NCBI GenBank assembly: GCA_947626145.1
Contig: CANQRB010000001.1
Span: 248,001-312,000, forward strand
Direction: 5' to 3'
DNA from: an uncultured Clostridia bacterium
GTDB lineage: Bacteria > Bacillota > Clostridia > UMGS1883
Length of the DNA stretch: 64,000 nt
The notes under the pieces are model-generated. The model was not told where the DNA came from. It searched no databases and was given only the letters and a program-made list of their open reading frames with translations. Positions 36,201 through 45,613 of this stretch are shown here, in pieces; the first letter of the stretch is position 1, and every line of letters begins with the position of its first letter. A program made the translations under genes and the position numbers.

Positions 36201-38808
36201 CGAGGAAGATCGTCGGATAGGTGGCATTGTAATCGTGGCTGTTGGCCTCCATGTTGTTATCGGTCTTGCAGTAGTAGTACTGCTCGGGCCACCAGCCCTT
36301 GGTGATGTCCTCGGGCTCCTTGGTAACACGGAAGTACATATAGGGCTCGTTGGTGTGCATCGTGTAAACAGCCATGATACGGCCGTCGGGAAGAACTACG
36401 ACAGCGGGGTTGTTATGGTCATCGCTCTCCAGCTTTTCATGGATAACGACTCTCTTATACTCGTCGGTGTCGTGATCATACTCGGCTACAACGATGTCGC
36501 CGCAATCCTCGACCCAGCCCATATAGGTCTTGTCATGCTGGAATACATAGCCGTTGTTGCTTGTATATGTAATTGTATTGCCGTCGATGTCCTTGGTCTT
36601 GCCTTCGTAGCGGCTGGCCAGATCGTCGCCGGGCTGGATGTGAGTACCGCTGGGTTCAACGTACCAGTTCCAGCCGCCGTTGTTGGTAGCGATGGAAACC
36701 TTGCCCAGCTCACTGCCGTCGTCAGGAACAATAGACTTAATATTAACCGTGCAGGTTACATTAAGATCAAGCTCCTCAATGGTACCGCTTGCAGTCTTTG
36801 TACCGGCAGCGGAAACATCAACATCATTCCACTTGACAGAATACGGCAGGTACTGACCGTCGGAGAAAGGCACATTAACTGTCGCGGGAAGCACGGGAGC
36901 CTGACCCACAACGGTATTGGCATCTTCGATTTCGGGAGTTTCCGCCTCAACGTTTGTATACTCAACGTTAAGCACATTATGATCGGCATCTACATTTTCG
37001 ATAGCAGGTACCGCATTTACATCCTTAAGAATGTAAAGCTTGCCGTCCTTCTTAACCAGCTTTTCAACGCCGTTTTCAACATACGCCGAGTCGGTTGCGG
37101 CCTTGGTTGTCTTTGTGGGAGAAACTTCCGTTTCACCGGCCTTATATGTAACGGTTATTTCGGTATAACCGTCCTGCCAGGCCTCGAGGTGGTTGAGGAT
37201 AACCACTGTCGGGCAGCCGTTGGGGTCGCCCTGTACACCCTGAGCAAGGTCGTCGCCGTGGAAGAATACACGGTCAATGTTGGCAAGCTCCTGATTTCTG
37301 AACTTGGCGGGGCCGTTGGTTATCTCATTGATAACGCCTGTATCCTGCTCCTCGGCATACATACGGTAGGTCTTGTCGTCAAGATTAACTTCCGTATGAA
37401 TTATGTAGGTCTTCTCTGCCTCGCAGGTAACTGTGCTGTCCTTCCAGCCGCCGTCGTGGTACTCAAAGACGGACTTATTGTTCAGATAGCGCATGATGGG
37501 GCCGGTGCCGTCAAAGCTGCCGGTAGAACTGTTACCGTAGGACAGGAGGCGGTTGCTGGGGTCTTTCGCATCCTCGGCAGTGCCTTTCTTTGTGCTGATA
37601 ATAGCCTCGAATATGGCGTGACCGGCGCTGTAATTATATTTAAGGTCAGTCTTCCAGCCAAAATTAGCGCCATTAGAAGTACCGGAGCAATAGAAGATTT
37701 CGGGAGTATACTCGGATTTCCAAAGCGTAACATCAACTGTAACTCCGGTAACGCCCTCCATGCTATATTTGCCGTCTGTATTGACCCACTTAACCGTAGA
37801 GTCAATTATCTTGCCTTCTTTGATTTCCTTAAATACAGTGGGAAGCATAGGAGCCATGCCGCCCTCAAATGCCTCAGCTGTAATAGTCACACCTTCATCA
37901 TACTCAATGCTTACATTTGTATTTTTAGCAACGGTTGTTTCAGTCAAATTTCCCTTGCGGGTATAGATTTTACCATTACTAATTACAACAGCGGGAGCGA
38001 GTTCTTCCGTGGGAGTATATTTGTCGCCTATAACAAGATTGTTTACCGTTGTTTTAAGCAATTCCGTATTACCGGACTTAAGCGAAACAACAACTTCGCC
38101 GACTTCGCCAAACTTAAGTGTGAGTTTCGGCTTTGTCGTTCCATTTTTGCCCTCAAAAAGAACCTTAAGAGCCTCAAGATTTTTCTCATTGTTAACAATA
38201 TACAATTGTTTTGTTATACTTATGAGAGCAAAAGATGCACCGTTCTTAGAAATCGTGTCAAGATTATTTCGTACATAATCGGTTACATCAAACTCATAAA
38301 CACCGGTTTTGGTGATGTCCTGTTCATCTATAACAGTCATTCCCTCAGGAACCTCTGTCAAACTTTCACCAGTAGCATTGTACGCCGGTAGTCCAAGTTC
38401 AGAAACTTCCGGATATTTATCATCGCTCCATATTGTATTATCAATGGCGACGAGAGATACCGTCGGTTGTCCTATAGTAGCAGCATCTAAGCAATTAACA
38501 CTTAGAGTTGCACTTTGCAAGGCTGTTTTTCCTGACAATTGGTCAGCCGTAAACCTATCCTTAAGGTCGAAGCCCACATAGGCATTACGCTGGTTCCAGT
38601 TTGCGTGATACACATACAGTGAATTAGCATCACGACCAGTTATGTTGATGGTGTCGCCATTTATCTTTTTATCAAGAATATTGGCGGTCATCGACTTCGT
38701 TGCCACGACTTCAATGATGTCCCCATCGGCGGCAAAAGCAAGGCCCGGCACTATTGCCATGACCATTACCAAAGCCGTCAACAAGGCTAAGAAACGTTTT
38801 GTTTTCAT
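33298..38808 (-). CDS. Very large secreted BNR-repeat protein with DNRLRE/CBM-like N-terminus, Ig-like linkers and C-terminal ricin-type lectin-like domain
   Basis: Signal peptide MKTKRFLALLTALVMVMAIVPGLAFA; DNRLRE-like TLSVNCLDAATIGQPTVSL; BNR_4-like core (NGYVFQHDKTYMGWVEDCGDIVVAEYDHDTDEYKRVVIHEKLESDDHNNPAVVVLPDGRIMAVYTMH); QKFYLEETEGGYYLKGKQSNLYI. Confidence 0.8.
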   Translation of the reverse strand: MKTKRFLALLTALVMVMAIVPGLAFAADGDIIEVVATKSMTANILDKKINGDTINITGRDANSLYVYHANWNQRNAYVGFDLKDRFTADQLSGKTALQSATLSVNCLDAATIGQPTVSLVAIDNTIWSDDKYPEVSELGLPAYNATGESLTEVPEGMTVIDEQDITKTGVYEFDVTDYVRNNLDTISKNGASFALISITKQLYIVNNEKNLEALKVLFEGKNGTTKPKLTLKFGEVGEVVVSLKSGNTELLKTTVNNLVIGDKYTPTEELAPAVVISNGKIYTRKGNLTETTVAKNTNVSIEYDEGVTITAEAFEGGMAPMLPTVFKEIKEGKIIDSTVKWVNTDGKYSMEGVTGVTVDVTLWKSEYTPEIFYCSGTSNGANFGWKTDLKYNYSAGHAIFEAIISTKKGTAEDAKDPSNRLLSYGNSSTGSFDGTGPIMRYLNNKSVFEYHDGGWKDSTVTCEAEKTYIIHTEVNLDDKTYRMYAEEQDTGVINEITNGPAKFRNQELANIDRVFFHGDDLAQGVQGDPNGCPTVVILNHLEAWQDGYTEITVTYKAGETEVSPTKTTKAATDSAYVENGVEKLVKKDGKLYILKDVNAVPAIENVDADHNVLNVEYTNVEAETPEIEDANTVVGQAPVLPATVNVPFSDGQYLPYSVKWNDVDVSAAGTKTASGTIEELDLNVTCTVNIKSIVPDDGSELGKVSIATNNGGWNWYVEPSGTHIQPGDDLASRYEGKTKDIDGNTITYTSNNGYVFQHDKTYMGWVEDCGDIVVAEYDHDTDEYKRVVIHEKLESDDHNNPAVVVLPDGRIMAVYTMHTNEPYMYFRVTKEPEDITKGWWPEQYYYCKTDNNMEANSHDYNATYPTIFLVHDDPDANGDVIYAGWRGVHWKPTMAKFPMPDEYGRFGTKTDGEIVPVMGQTQVANTSYSSFDDGGRNDGQRRPYTKYDYDCERNKIYITYTANHPDNDKRNHIYYMTLDIATQMLLTASGNELQPLPKENKEEYKEQGALDADGNHTNGQWGVMTVPLHDVYPDLVVFDASQLTGASFTDFNGINNERRGWTWDIAHNEKGEPCIVYADITATPPGENGELPTWYQPEVNGNTRSHHYYWYARWDSEANEWVNTFLTYGGKWFHQNATQERCYSGGLTFDHNAKDANVIYLSIPTEGEYGNVFEIYRWESDDHGATWTKRQALTKDSPVPNARPNAIYNYKMNDDGTNAGPRLLWISGEYRYWMNYEYKTGVKTDFPDMVTQDDPEMFADAALEVNGEEIDKLPTGETTFNGKFVVSNTSIGDGQAKFALAHYDSTGKLIKFETEDREIPARSVPQTSLSGADKDSNRGNGLSAMGDPQVEVNIPYTANIKAGDKIKLFAWNMGIEHPMSPIIAIPVEISTDGSKYLYAEDFTFEAEDKLMLDKESFNEWTGKIYDSNGVAKDMNDSDYAAVAKTAFGNSGIHLYRVDGDASGQGVMASHSLPTTDGKDFTLEFDMRYINEWSWNDVQNVGFTLSHGVPEKIGDTDHPSAIQFRQTTAWGDENGRNNTLQNRASVAFDSGNLSEIGKYTTLYRVDNDPDPDRYTDVPYHNKGGSNNGGGAGRYDTREVVTKNTLGEVYIHDYVDSLMVGALYHVTVDVHPSVQLANITVFDGYRAVECVVPFNTGTGVDWEANPIDTISFSIGQEKWGELYVDNIKMYLSEEGSALKTVEILPVSGTAMTIGSTWNMLPIGDAYVFFNPEDGKVMEVASQSTVVGGTVGTWDYNGGDNQKFYLEETEGGYYLKGKQSNLYIGVDDTGATTLKDKADATVFTVTETGEPASAAVLEIVEMIEDGTYEATISAVFDEE

Positions 38809-38922
38809 ATTCTTTACCTCCTGTTAATAATTTCACAAAATATTATATAACAAATCCACAAAAAAGTCAATACAAATATTAAAATTCCTCTACATTTTTC
38901 CCATATTTTTTGCAAGTATGAA

Positions 38923-38951
38923 TTGACAAGCCCAATATATGGTGTTATAAT
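38923..38951 (+). promoter_or_regulatory. Consensus promoter TTGACA-17-TATAAT
   Basis: -35 38923-38928, -10 38946-38951. Confidence 0.9.
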
Positions 38952-38991
38952 GGTATTAAGTCAATAATTCACAAGACAAGGAGAGATTACT

Positions 38992-41223
38992 ATGAAAAAA
39001 ATCCTATCCGCCGCCGTCGCGGCGGCAATGCTCATGAGCGCGTCCCCGGCCGTTATTTATGCCGCGGACAGCGTCCCCGCAGTGCAAATCCAGGCCCAAA
39101 CGGCCATCGACCCCTTTGACAGCGCATACAGCGTCATCGTCAACGCCGCCACACTTCGGGCAATCGCGGTCGAGAACAGCGGCACCGAAAACCTTGACAA
39201 AATCGTGACCGTAGACGTTCCCGCAGACATTGACAATTTTTACGACTCCATGGTGTGGCGTGTCTCCCCCATCGGCGGCGATATGTACTGCGCCGTGAAC
39301 AAAAACAGCGGCCGCAGCCTTGACGTGCCGGACGCGCTGAAGGACGACGGCGTCCAGCTAATTCAGTACAGCTACAACGGCAACGCCCAGCAGAAAATGA
39401 CCTTTGAAAAGTCGGGCGAGGCCTACACCATCAAGCCCAGTCATGCAGACACCTATCTTGCTGATCAGGACGGCAAGCTGGTGCAGATTTCGGACAAGAC
39501 CGCCAGCGAGGCTCAATGGGTGCTGCTTCCTATCGAGGAATCCATTATGCGCAGGGTGGCCGAAACTCCCGGATACGCCCTCCTCGCCGATGAACAAAAG
39601 CGCGCTTTCGACAATTACTTTTTCAGTAAAATGGATATGAGCCGCAGCGTCAGGAACAGCGCCGAGACCCTTCTTGCCAACAACGATTATTTGACGCTTT
39701 CAGCCGAGGCGCAGAAGGAGCTGCTCATAACCGCACTGACTTACACCGCCTCCGGTCAGGTGGTCGGGGACGTGGTTAACGAAACGCCCGCAAAATATAC
39801 CATTGTCAAAGCCGAACAGGTGCCGGATTATGACATCTGGCGCGGCAGCCGCACCACCTGCTGGGTATATGATGTTGAAATGGACGGCGACGTTGAGGGA
39901 CAGGTGCATAAGTTCCAGTTCATCAGCAACGAGGCCGACAAGGACGCCCCCATGGTCACCAAGGCCATTGAGGCCATAGGTGTATTCCCCTACGCCCTGC
40001 GTCAGCACGTACACAAGCTTTACTGGAAGAGCGGAGACACGGCCAACAGTTATAACGGCGGCGGCAACGAGATATGGATCCGCCTGACCTGGGAGCCCAC
40101 CCGCCAGCAGATTTCTCAGACCCTTTCCCACGAGCTGGGCCACGTGCTGGAGCAGAATATGCTTCAGGATCCCGACGTTTGGTCCTTGGCCGAGCGGCTT
40201 GACGCCACGCCAATTTCCTCCTACGGTTCCAGCAACGAGACCGAGGATCTTGCCGAGTTCAGCCGCACCTACTGGACCAACCTCGGCAAGGACACCTTCG
40301 ACGAGCTGGAAAAGGTTTATCCCAACCGTCTGAAGATATTCAAGGGACTGCTCTACCGTGCCGACAAGGAATATTTTGCAAACTACGCCGAGTATGAAAA
40401 ATTCATAGACGAGCTCACCGCTCAGGCCCGGGCCGCCGGCAGCGACAGTGACAACTCCGGTCTTGACGAAAAGAAGCTCTACAAGATAGTCGATCCCGTG
40501 ACTGACAGAGCCTTCACCGTAAGGGACAATTCGACGGACAACGACGTTCCTCTTACTCTTGAACAGTTCACATGGAAGCCCGGCCAGATTTTCAGCATAG
40601 AAAAGTACGGCAATATGATAAAGATAATCAGCAATAACAGCGGCAAGCCGATCCAGCTCGACGACAGCGCCCTCAGCGGAAAGACCCTTGCGCAGTACGG
40701 CGGCACCTGGGCGATTGACGAAAAATTCGCCGTATATGAAAATGACGGTCTGTTCCGGCTCATGGCGCCCCGTTACCAGCTTTACGCCGCTCCATTCAAC
40801 AATAACGTCGGCCAGACAATAGAAGCCTACGGCTGGAAATTTGTCGAGATAGGAGACAGCGACGTCATGACGGCCAAGATCAGGACGGGTTCAAACGCTC
40901 TCACCTCCGGAGAATCCGTTGAGCAGGTCACGGCGGTTCCCGACGGTTCCACCTGGAAAATAAGCCCCGCCGAGGAAAAGGGCACGGTTAAGATAATTAA
41001 CACCGAGACCGGCCTGTCCCTTGACATCCTTGACAGCAGCACCGATGAAGGCGCGGCGCTTATTACCTACGACTATTACGGCAGTGCCAACCAGCTCTTT
41101 GTTCTTGAGGAGACTGTCGGCGGCACAAAGATAAAGAACGTAAACAGCGGTCTCTACCTCAACGTTGAGAAGGACGGCAGCGTCACACAGCGCCGCAGCG
41201 GCACCGTGTTTACTATTGAATAA
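38992..41223 (+). CDS. Secreted zinc metallopeptidase-like protein with flanking ricin-type lectin-like domains
   Basis: Signal peptide; HELGHVLEQ (HExxH) with downstream NETEDLAEFSRTYW; ricin-like NQLFVLEETVGGTKIKNVNSGLYLNV. Confidence 0.78.
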   Translation: MKKILSAAVAAAMLMSASPAVIYAADSVPAVQIQAQTAIDPFDSAYSVIVNAATLRAIAVENSGTENLDKIVTVDVPADIDNFYDSMVWRVSPIGGDMYCAVNKNSGRSLDVPDALKDDGVQLIQYSYNGNAQQKMTFEKSGEAYTIKPSHADTYLADQDGKLVQISDKTASEAQWVLLPIEESIMRRVAETPGYALLADEQKRAFDNYFFSKMDMSRSVRNSAETLLANNDYLTLSAEAQKELLITALTYTASGQVVGDVVNETPAKYTIVKAEQVPDYDIWRGSRTTCWVYDVEMDGDVEGQVHKFQFISNEADKDAPMVTKAIEAIGVFPYALRQHVHKLYWKSGDTANSYNGGGNEIWIRLTWEPTRQQISQTLSHELGHVLEQNMLQDPDVWSLAERLDATPISSYGSSNETEDLAEFSRTYWTNLGKDTFDELEKVYPNRLKIFKGLLYRADKEYFANYAEYEKFIDELTAQARAAGSDSDNSGLDEKKLYKIVDPVTDRAFTVRDNSTDNDVPLTLEQFTWKPGQIFSIEKYGNMIKIISNNSGKPIQLDDSALSGKTLAQYGGTWAIDEKFAVYENDGLFRLMAPRYQLYAAPFNNNVGQTIEAYGWKFVEIGDSDVMTAKIRTGSNALTSGESVEQVTAVPDGSTWKISPAEEKGTVKIINTETGLSLDILDSSTDEGAALITYDYYGSANQLFVLEETVGGTKIKNVNSGLYLNVEKDGSVTQRRSGTVFTIE

Positions 41224-41236
41224 ACAATATATAGTC

Positions 41237-41265
41237 AAAAAAGGAGCGGCCACCCGCTCCTTTTT
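41237..41265. terminator. Bidirectional terminator
   Basis: AAAAAGGAGCGG-cca-CCCGCTCCTTTTT. Confidence 0.85.
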
Positions 41266-41269
41266 GTTA

Positions 41270-42337
41270 CTACTTGATCACTCCGCCGCCGACCACCGTG
41301 TCGCCGTCGTAAAGCACCACGGCCTGCCCCTTGGTTATGGCCCGCTGAGGCCGGTCAAATTCCACATGGATCTCCCTTTCGCCGGTTTGAATTACCGTCG
41401 CCCAATCCTCCCGGTGGGAATAGCGGGTCTTGGCCTTGACCCTCATGGGCTCAGCTATACTGTCAACGGAAATGAGGTTCAGCTCTCCGGCGTCAAGCGA
41501 AGCGGAATATAAGTCCTCATCAAAGCCCAAAATCACACGGTTGTTTTCCGCGTCTATCTCACAAACATACATCGATGCGGGAAGGGCCAGCCCCAGTCCC
41601 CGCCGCTGGCCTATGGTGTAATTAAAAATTCCCTTGTGGCGGCCCAGAACCTTGCCGTTTTTGTCCACAAAATCTCCTTCGGGAAGGTTCTTTTTACTGT
41701 GCGCGCGGATAAAATCGCCGTATTTACCGTTCTGTACAAAACATATGTCCTGACTGTCATGCTTTTTTGCGTTCACAAAGCCCTGCTTTTCCGCAATTTC
41801 CCGAACCCGGGACTTGGTAAGGCCGCCCAACGGGAAAATTATATGCCTTAACTGTTCCTCAGTCAGGGAGTAGAGCACATAGCTTTGATCCTTGGCGGGG
41901 TCGAGAGCCTTTTTAAGAAGGAATCTGCCGTTCTCCTCTTCAATTCTGGCATAATGACCGGTCGCCACATAATCGCAGTCCAGCTCCCTCGCTCTCTGGA
42001 AAAGCTTGTCAAATTTGAGAAAGCGATTGCAGTCGATGCAGGGATTTGGGGTTTCCCCTCTTTCATAGGCGCTTATAAACCCGTCAATAACCGTTTCCCT
42101 GAACCGGTCGGAAAAGTTAAACACATAGTGAGGCATACCAAGGCCGAAGGCCACGCTGCGGGCGTCCTCCACGTCCTCGAGTGAGCAGCAGGCGTGTTCG
42201 TTTGATATGTCAACATCGCCGTTTGAGAACAGCTTCATTGTGGCTCCAACGCAGTCGAAGCCACGCTCCTTCATCATATACGCCGCGACGGAGCTGTCCA
42301 CTCCCCCGCTCATCGCGATAAGCGCACGGTTTTTCAT
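41270..42337 (-). CDS. mnmA: tRNA-specific 2-thiouridylase
   Basis: AMSGGVDSSVAAYMMKERG, NPCIDCNRFLKFD, ATGHYARI, SQDICFVQ, GLGLA. Confidence 0.95.
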   Translation of the reverse strand: MKNRALIAMSGGVDSSVAAYMMKERGFDCVGATMKLFSNGDVDISNEHACCSLEDVEDARSVAFGLGMPHYVFNFSDRFRETVIDGFISAYERGETPNPCIDCNRFLKFDKLFQRARELDCDYVATGHYARIEEENGRFLLKKALDPAKDQSYVLYSLTEEQLRHIIFPLGGLTKSRVREIAEKQGFVNAKKHDSQDICFVQNGKYGDFIRAHSKKNLPEGDFVDKNGKVLGRHKGIFNYTIGQRRGLGLALPASMYVCEIDAENNRVILGFDEDLYSASLDAGELNLISVDSIAEPMRVKAKTRYSHREDWATVIQTGEREIHVEFDRPQRAITKGQAVVLYDGDTVVGGGVIK

Positions 42338-42355
42338 CACCACACCTCCCGTAAA

Positions 42356-42524
42356 GTAAACACTGATTAAATACAGTGCGGCGATTGGCGAGACATAATT
42401 TTCTCGAGACAAGGGAAAAAGCGCAGAAATACTTGATGTATTTCGAGCATTTTGACGCAGTATCGGGGAAATTTGGCCGCCAAGCGTCGTGCTGAGCCGC
42501 AGGCGTTATTTATTCAGCGTTTAC
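42356..42524. mobile_element. MITE-like element: 18-bp imperfect terminal inverted repeats, candidate 4-bp TAAA target duplication
   Basis: GTAAACACTGATTAAATA (42356-42373) vs TATTTATTCAGCGTTTAC (42507-42524), 2 mismatches; TAAA at 42352-42355 and 42525-42528. Confidence 0.6.
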
Positions 42525-42601
42525 TAAAGGAATTATACCACAGCCGTAAGTTTATGTCAATAGTTTAATAATGGCCCGCCAAACCGGCGGACCATTATGT
42601 T

Positions 42602-43339
42602 TTACTCATTGTTTATCAATTCAGTGATTTTAATTTTATTCCGAAGGAACTCCTCCGTGAGCTCGGGATTTTCCACCTGTGGTATGGAGTTCTTAAGCTC
42701 GTTGGTTATGGTTCCGGGCCTGCCGCCCAAAATGTAAATCCTGTCTGACAGGAGCAGGGCCTCGTTCACGTCGTGGGTGATGAAAAATGTGGACAGGCCG
42801 TGTTCACGGACTATGTTCCTGAACCAGCCCTGCATTGAGCTGCGGGTAATGGCGTCCAGCGCGCTGAAGGGCTCGTCCATGAGCAGCAGCTCGGACGAGT
42901 AGAAGAAGCTGCGCATCAGAGCCGCCCGCTGACGCATACCGCCGGAGAGCTGGGCCGGATAGTAGCCCTCCATCCCCTCCAGCCCAAACTCCGCAAACAG
43001 GGGCCGCGCCTTTTCGAGGGCGGCTTTTTTCTTTTCACCCCGGAGAAGCAGAGGAATGATAACGTTGTCAGCGATGGTCTTGAAGGGCAGCAGCAGATCG
43101 CTCTGCTGCATATAACCCACAAGGCCGCTTTTGCCGGTCACGTCCTCTCCGTTGAGGAGAACTTTGCCGCCGTCCGGAGCTTCAAGGCCGGAGAGCAGAT
43201 TGAACAGCGTGGTTTTTCCGCCGCCGCTGACCCCAAGCAGACTCACCATCTCGCCCTTTTCGATATGGACCGAAATGTCGGATATTATTTTCCTGTCCCC
43301 GTATGACTTGGACAGATTTTCAGCCGTCAAAACGCTCAT
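42602..43339 (-). CDS. ABC transporter ATP-binding protein (ThiZ-like)
   Basis: LLGVSGGGKTTL, LSGGMRQRAALMRSF; operon with ThiY/ThiX-like genes downstream of TPP riboswitch. Confidence 0.9.
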   Translation of the reverse strand: MSVLTAENLSKSYGDRKIISDISVHIEKGEMVSLLGVSGGGKTTLFNLLSGLEAPDGGKVLLNGEDVTGKSGLVGYMQQSDLLLPFKTIADNVIIPLLLRGEKKKAALEKARPLFAEFGLEGMEGYYPAQLSGGMRQRAALMRSFFYSSELLLMDEPFSALDAITRSSMQGWFRNIVREHGLSTFFITHDVNEALLLSDRIYILGGRPGTITNELKNSIPQVENPELTEEFLRNKIKITELINNE

Positions 43340-44388
43340 TGAGGCAGGAACTCGTTTGTATAGCCGAAGGAGCCAAGCTCTTTTTCGATGAGGCCGTTGT
43401 CGTAGAGCCAGTTATAAAATCCCGACCAGCGGGCGTCGTCGATATATCCCCAGCTTGCGCCGTCGCCGATATAAGCCGTAGCGAGGAACTTCATGCTCTC
43501 CTGGATAAGAGCGGGGTCAAGCTCGGGCACGGCCTCGCAGAGAATGTTTCCGGCCTCTTCGGGGTTGGCAACGCAGTATTCATAGCCCTTCTTTGTGGCG
43601 GCGAGGAAGCTGCGGATCAGCTCGGGATCGCTTTCGATAAGGGCATCGCCGGTGATAATGGTGGGAGAATAATAGTCCAGTACGGGATCACTCTTGGCGA
43701 AGTCAAGGTAGTTGTACTCAAAGCCCTCCACCTTGGCCTTGGCTACGTCCCAGCCTTCGTATACCCACACGCTGTCAATGAGGTCGGTGGAAAGGGCGGT
43801 CATAACGTCCGTAACAGTGGTGGAAACCAGCTCAACCTTGCTGAAGTCGCCTCCGTCGGCGGCCATGGCGGCCTTGATAACGTTCTGCTCAACGGGGCTG
43901 TCCCAAGTGGCATAGGTGTGGCCCTCCAGCTTGGCAAAGCTGTCGATGCCCTTGTCCTTGCGGGAAATTATGCCGCTGGTGTTGTGGTTGATTATCGCCG
44001 CGATAGAAGTCACCGGCATGGGCGTGTCGGAAGCGTAGGACGCAGCTATCGTATCCTGGAAGCCGATGCCGAACTGGGCCTTTCCGCTGGCGACAAGAGC
44101 CTCGGCTCCGTCCTCCGGAGGCTGGATTATCTCAAGGTCGATGCCGGCCTCGTCGTAATATCCCAAGGCATCGGCAACGTAAAAGCCCGTGTGGTTTGTG
44201 TTGGGCGTCCAGTCAAGGACGAGAGTCACCTTTTGCAGTTCAGGCGCGGAGTCCTGAACCTCGTTATCATTTTCGGTTCCGGTCACATTTGTCTTGTTGC
44301 AGCCGCCCATGAGCAGCAGCGTGCCCGCCGACAGCAGGCAGATGAGCTTTCTGAATTTCATTGTGATTACTCCTTTACTTTTTTTCAT
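43336..44388 (-). CDS. NMT1/THI5-like substrate-binding lipoprotein (ThiY-like)
   Basis: Lipobox LLLMGGC; VTLVLDWTPNTNHTGFYVADALGYY. Confidence 0.92.
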   Translation of the reverse strand: MKKSKGVITMKFRKLICLLSAGTLLLMGGCNKTNVTGTENDNEVQDSAPELQKVTLVLDWTPNTNHTGFYVADALGYYDEAGIDLEIIQPPEDGAEALVASGKAQFGIGFQDTIAASYASDTPMPVTSIAAIINHNTSGIISRKDKGIDSFAKLEGHTYATWDSPVEQNVIKAAMAADGGDFSKVELVSTTVTDVMTALSTDLIDSVWVYEGWDVAKAKVEGFEYNYLDFAKSDPVLDYYSPTIITGDALIESDPELIRSFLAATKKGYEYCVANPEEAGNILCEAVPELDPALIQESMKFLATAYIGDGASWGYIDDARWSGFYNWLYDNGLIEKELGSFGYTNEFLPQ

Positions 44389-45187
44389 ATTTTTTCCAAG
44401 GCATTATCGCGATTTGTATTATGTCCACCAGCTTTATAAGTATCAGGCTCACGACGCTGGTGACGATTATTACGGCAAACATTTTGTCGAAAGCGAAGGC
44501 CTTGCGCACCCGGGTCATATATACGCCCAGACCGCCGTTGCCGCCCAGCCATTCGGAGATAACGGCGCCCACTACCGAATAGGACACGGAAATCCTCAGG
44601 CCGGAGAAGAAACTGTCGAGGGCGTAGGGCAGCTTTACATCCTTAAGTATGCGCAGATAACCGGCATTCATGGATCTGTACAGCCGGAGCACGCCGGGAT
44701 CCGCCGCCTGAAATCCTCCCAAAAGGGCGATGAGCATGGGGAAAAAGCAGGCCACGAATATAAGCACGATTTTCGGTGCCATTCCGTAACCGAACCAGAG
44801 CACCAGCAGGGGGGCTATGGCCACGGTCGGCACGGTCTGTGTCAGGACGGCGATGGGATAGCCGGCCTTGTACAGGAAATCGAACTTGTCCATGAGTACG
44901 GCGAACACCAGCGCCGCCGCCAGACTTATGCCGAGTCCCGCCGCCGCCTCCAGCAAAGTGGTGCGGCTGTGCATAATAAGTGTCGGAAACTCGGTCACAA
45001 GGGCCTTTACCACCTTTTCCGGCGAGGGCAGCATGAATTCCGCCACCAGCTTAAGGCGGCAGACAAGCTCCCAAACCGCCACGATAATGGCGATGAAGGC
45101 CAGCGGATAGAGCTTATTGATGATGCTTCGTTGTTTTCTTATCAATGGACCACACCCCCGCGCCGGGATTGTAGGCGATCTTGACAT
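44375..45187 (-). CDS. ABC transporter permease (ThiX-like; start uncertain, TTG at 45145 possible)
   Basis: BPD permease motif; operon context. Confidence 0.88.
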   Translation of the reverse strand: MSRSPTIPARGCGPLIRKQRSIINKLYPLAFIAIIVAVWELVCRLKLVAEFMLPSPEKVVKALVTEFPTLIMHSRTTLLEAAAGLGISLAAALVFAVLMDKFDFLYKAGYPIAVLTQTVPTVAIAPLLVLWFGYGMAPKIVLIFVACFFPMLIALLGGFQAADPGVLRLYRSMNAGYLRILKDVKLPYALDSFFSGLRISVSYSVVGAVISEWLGGNGGLGVYMTRVRKAFAFDKMFAVIIVTSVVSLILIKLVDIIQIAIMPWKKYEKK

Positions 45188-45425
45188 AGCTGGAAACCGA
45201 CGGCGCGCCCTCGCGGATGCAAATAAGCTGGCACTCCTTCACGATGTCCATAAGCCGGTCGTAGTCTCCCTCAACGGTGGTCTCAAAGGGGCCTACAAAT
45301 ACGTTGAGGCCGGTGGATTTCAGGTATTCGATCACCTTGTCCACCACACGGATAACTTCCTCGCCCTCCACCTTGGGCAGGCACTGGATGGCTATGCTGG
45401 CCTCCGGTTGTTTTTCACTGTTCAT
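45114..45425 (-). CDS. MTH1187/YkoF-like thiamine-binding protein
   Basis: ASIAIQCLPKVEGEEVIRVVDKVIEYLKSTGLNVFVGPFETTVEGDYDRLMDIVKECQ. Confidence 0.88.
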   Translation of the reverse strand: MNSEKQPEASIAIQCLPKVEGEEVIRVVDKVIEYLKSTGLNVFVGPFETTVEGDYDRLMDIVKECQLICIREGAPSVSSYVKIAYNPGAGVWSIDKKTTKHHQ

Positions 45426-45511
45426 GATACTGTCACCTTTCTGAAAAAAATTACAGAAGAAATCGCCGGGGAATAATTTCCACGGCGAAAAAATGTCATT
45501 ATTACGCACAT

Positions 45512-45613
45512 TTTCCTACGCAGAAATTACTCTGATCAGGTTCGAGAGTTGAGGCGATGCCTCTCTCAGCCCCGGTAAAAATAAAAGCTTTACCTTTCGG
45601 CACCTCTAATGCG
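45512..45613 (-). promoter_or_regulatory. TPP riboswitch (THI element)
   Basis: GAGGTGCC...CCGGGGCTGAGAGAGGC...CTCGAACCTGATCAGAGTAATTTCTGCGTAGGAA; downstream terminator TCGCCGTGG...CCCCGGCGATTTCTTCT. Confidence 0.93.

Noticed and set aside
34258-38391. 1377-aa plus-strand ORF opposite the large BNR protein
   Set aside because: Runs antisense to a long, well-supported secreted protein with signal peptide and recognisable domains; composition (Gly/Val/Ile/His-rich, no domains, no SD) fits a codon-bias artefact of reduced antisense stops.
43303-44439. 378-aa plus-strand ORF
   Set aside because: Antisense to ThiY-like binding protein gene.
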